A stretch of DNA of 22,813 nucleotides from a virus. The stretch covers positions 1 through 22,813 of IMG/VR virus record IMGVR_UViG_3300049214_000126. One strand, given 5' to 3'. Of this stretch, positions 22,234 to 22,813 are shown piece after piece. The position numbers were made by a program, and so were the translations under genes. A model generated the notes under the pieces. The model was not told the DNA's origin and ran no database searches. It saw nothing but the letters and a program-made list of their open reading frames with translations. Every line of letters starts with the position of its first letter. The stretch's first letter is position 1.

Positions 22234-22813
22234 TATTGTAACCCCAATAATTGTTCCATCATCGTAAGACCCGGCCCGGGCGCCGCGAGAGTGCCTGTCA
22301 AAATAGCCTGAGCATTATACCATGGATGAGTGTTATCGAACGTAAGTATAGGTGCGGTGAGAGAGTAGCCAGGAGCAGAGCACTCCAAAACGTCACCCGC
22401 GAGAATTCCAGATCCCACAATGGCACTGCTGCTGACGGTCACCGTCGTTGTTGTCGCGGAAACAACGGCGGTGTTCCCACCGTTGATCGCCGAAGGCGTC
22501 GTGGTGTCCTGAAGATTGTCCCCAGGCAAGCAATAATAAAAGTTGGTCGCGTTTGTGGTAATGGTTGTAGAACCCGCAGCAGCAGCGCTCGTGGATGTGC
22601 TTCCTGCTGAAAGGTAGTCCCAGAAATTCCCGCTACCTGTATAATTCGGATTGAGCGTGGCAGCACGACTGAGATACGGGACAGGATCCATGACCGGGAT
22701 TTTCGGGCAGGTTTGTCCTGCTGCACCACTGGATGTTGGTTGGCAAGTCGTGCTTAACGCCGCTAAATGCGTCCGCATTGTCGCCACATAGTTTTGCAAC
22801 GTCGGCTGTCCAT
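22233..22813 (-). CDS. unknown Ser/Thr-rich protein, start outside the window (partial)
   Basis: The frame runs off the right edge. At least 190 residues are seen, including the TTG-start-like region LQNYVATMRTHLAALSTTC, a stretch FWDYLSAGS, and a long beta-rich Ser/Thr/Ala segment (NGGNTAVVSATTTTVTVSSS). It ends MMEQLLGLQ. The composition suggests a surface or fibre-like virion protein, but no motif decides this. Codons upstream of TTG 22799 are open, so the true start lies outside the window. Confidence 0.65.
   Translation of the reverse strand, partial: GQPTLQNYVATMRTHLAALSTTCQPTSSGAAGQTCPKIPVMDPVPYLSRAATLNPNYTGSGNFWDYLSAGSTSTSAAAAGSTTITTNATNFYYCLPGDNLQDTTTPSAINGGNTAVVSATTTTVTVSSSAIVGSGILAGDVLECSAPGYSLTAPILTFDNTHPWYNAQAILTGTLAAPGPGLTMMEQLLGLQ

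Overview
The window looks like part of the genome of a tailed double-stranded DNA phage or prophage, most likely podovirus-like and infecting a Gram-negative, GC-rich (proteobacterial) host. The evidence is a large terminase and a long (700-residue) podovirus-type portal side by side, a phage replisome, dense gene packing with 4-base start/stop overlaps, and strong Shine-Dalgarno sites. No integrase, tRNA, CRISPR array or IS element was seen. The exact host and phage genus cannot be fixed from this sequence.

Layout. (1) 1-1660, rightward: the tail of an unknown gene, an ATP-grasp enzyme resembling PurD (TTG start), and a small unknown gene. (2) 1670-15897, leftward: one long replication, recombination and metabolism operon. 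In transcription order it holds an HTH regulator (15463-15897), small genes, two proteins built of 11-residue helical repeats, a DnaN-like sliding clamp, a family A DNA polymerase, a Cas4-like Fe-S nuclease, a VRR-NUC protein, a PAPS-reductase-like enzyme, an SF2/SNF2 helicase, two small genes, a putative ssDNA-binding protein, a small HTH protein, a primase-helicase, and a last small gene. (3) 15898-16705: about 0.8 kb without a supported gene, holding a perfect 38-bp inverted repeat, a 19-bp palindrome and a cluster of hairpins. (4) 16706-21225, rightward: packaging genes (unknown protein, KTSC protein, TerL, portal). (5) 21222-22813, leftward: a structural or peptidoglycan-associated protein, a protein with a Sec signal peptide, and a truncated virion-like protein.

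How the genes work together. The leftward operon supplies priming and unwinding (primase-helicase), synthesis (polymerase plus clamp), ssDNA coating, a remodelling helicase and two nucleases. No clamp loader is visible, so the clamp would need the host loader or one encoded outside the window. The HTH gene at the head of the operon sits directly against the 38-bp inverted repeat, whose four similar 16-bp sites lie head to head around an AT-rich centre. This looks like an autoregulated operator, or an iteron-type origin, between the two divergent transcription units.

The best leads for something new are that inverted repeat, the regularly spaced hairpin array at 16353-16502, the hendecad-repeat proteins, and several enzymes with changed active-site residues (VRR-NUC, polymerase, PurD-like ATP-grasp). 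Two small genes shorter than 60 codons (15222-15389 and 6747-6926) were found by reading the leftward junctions.
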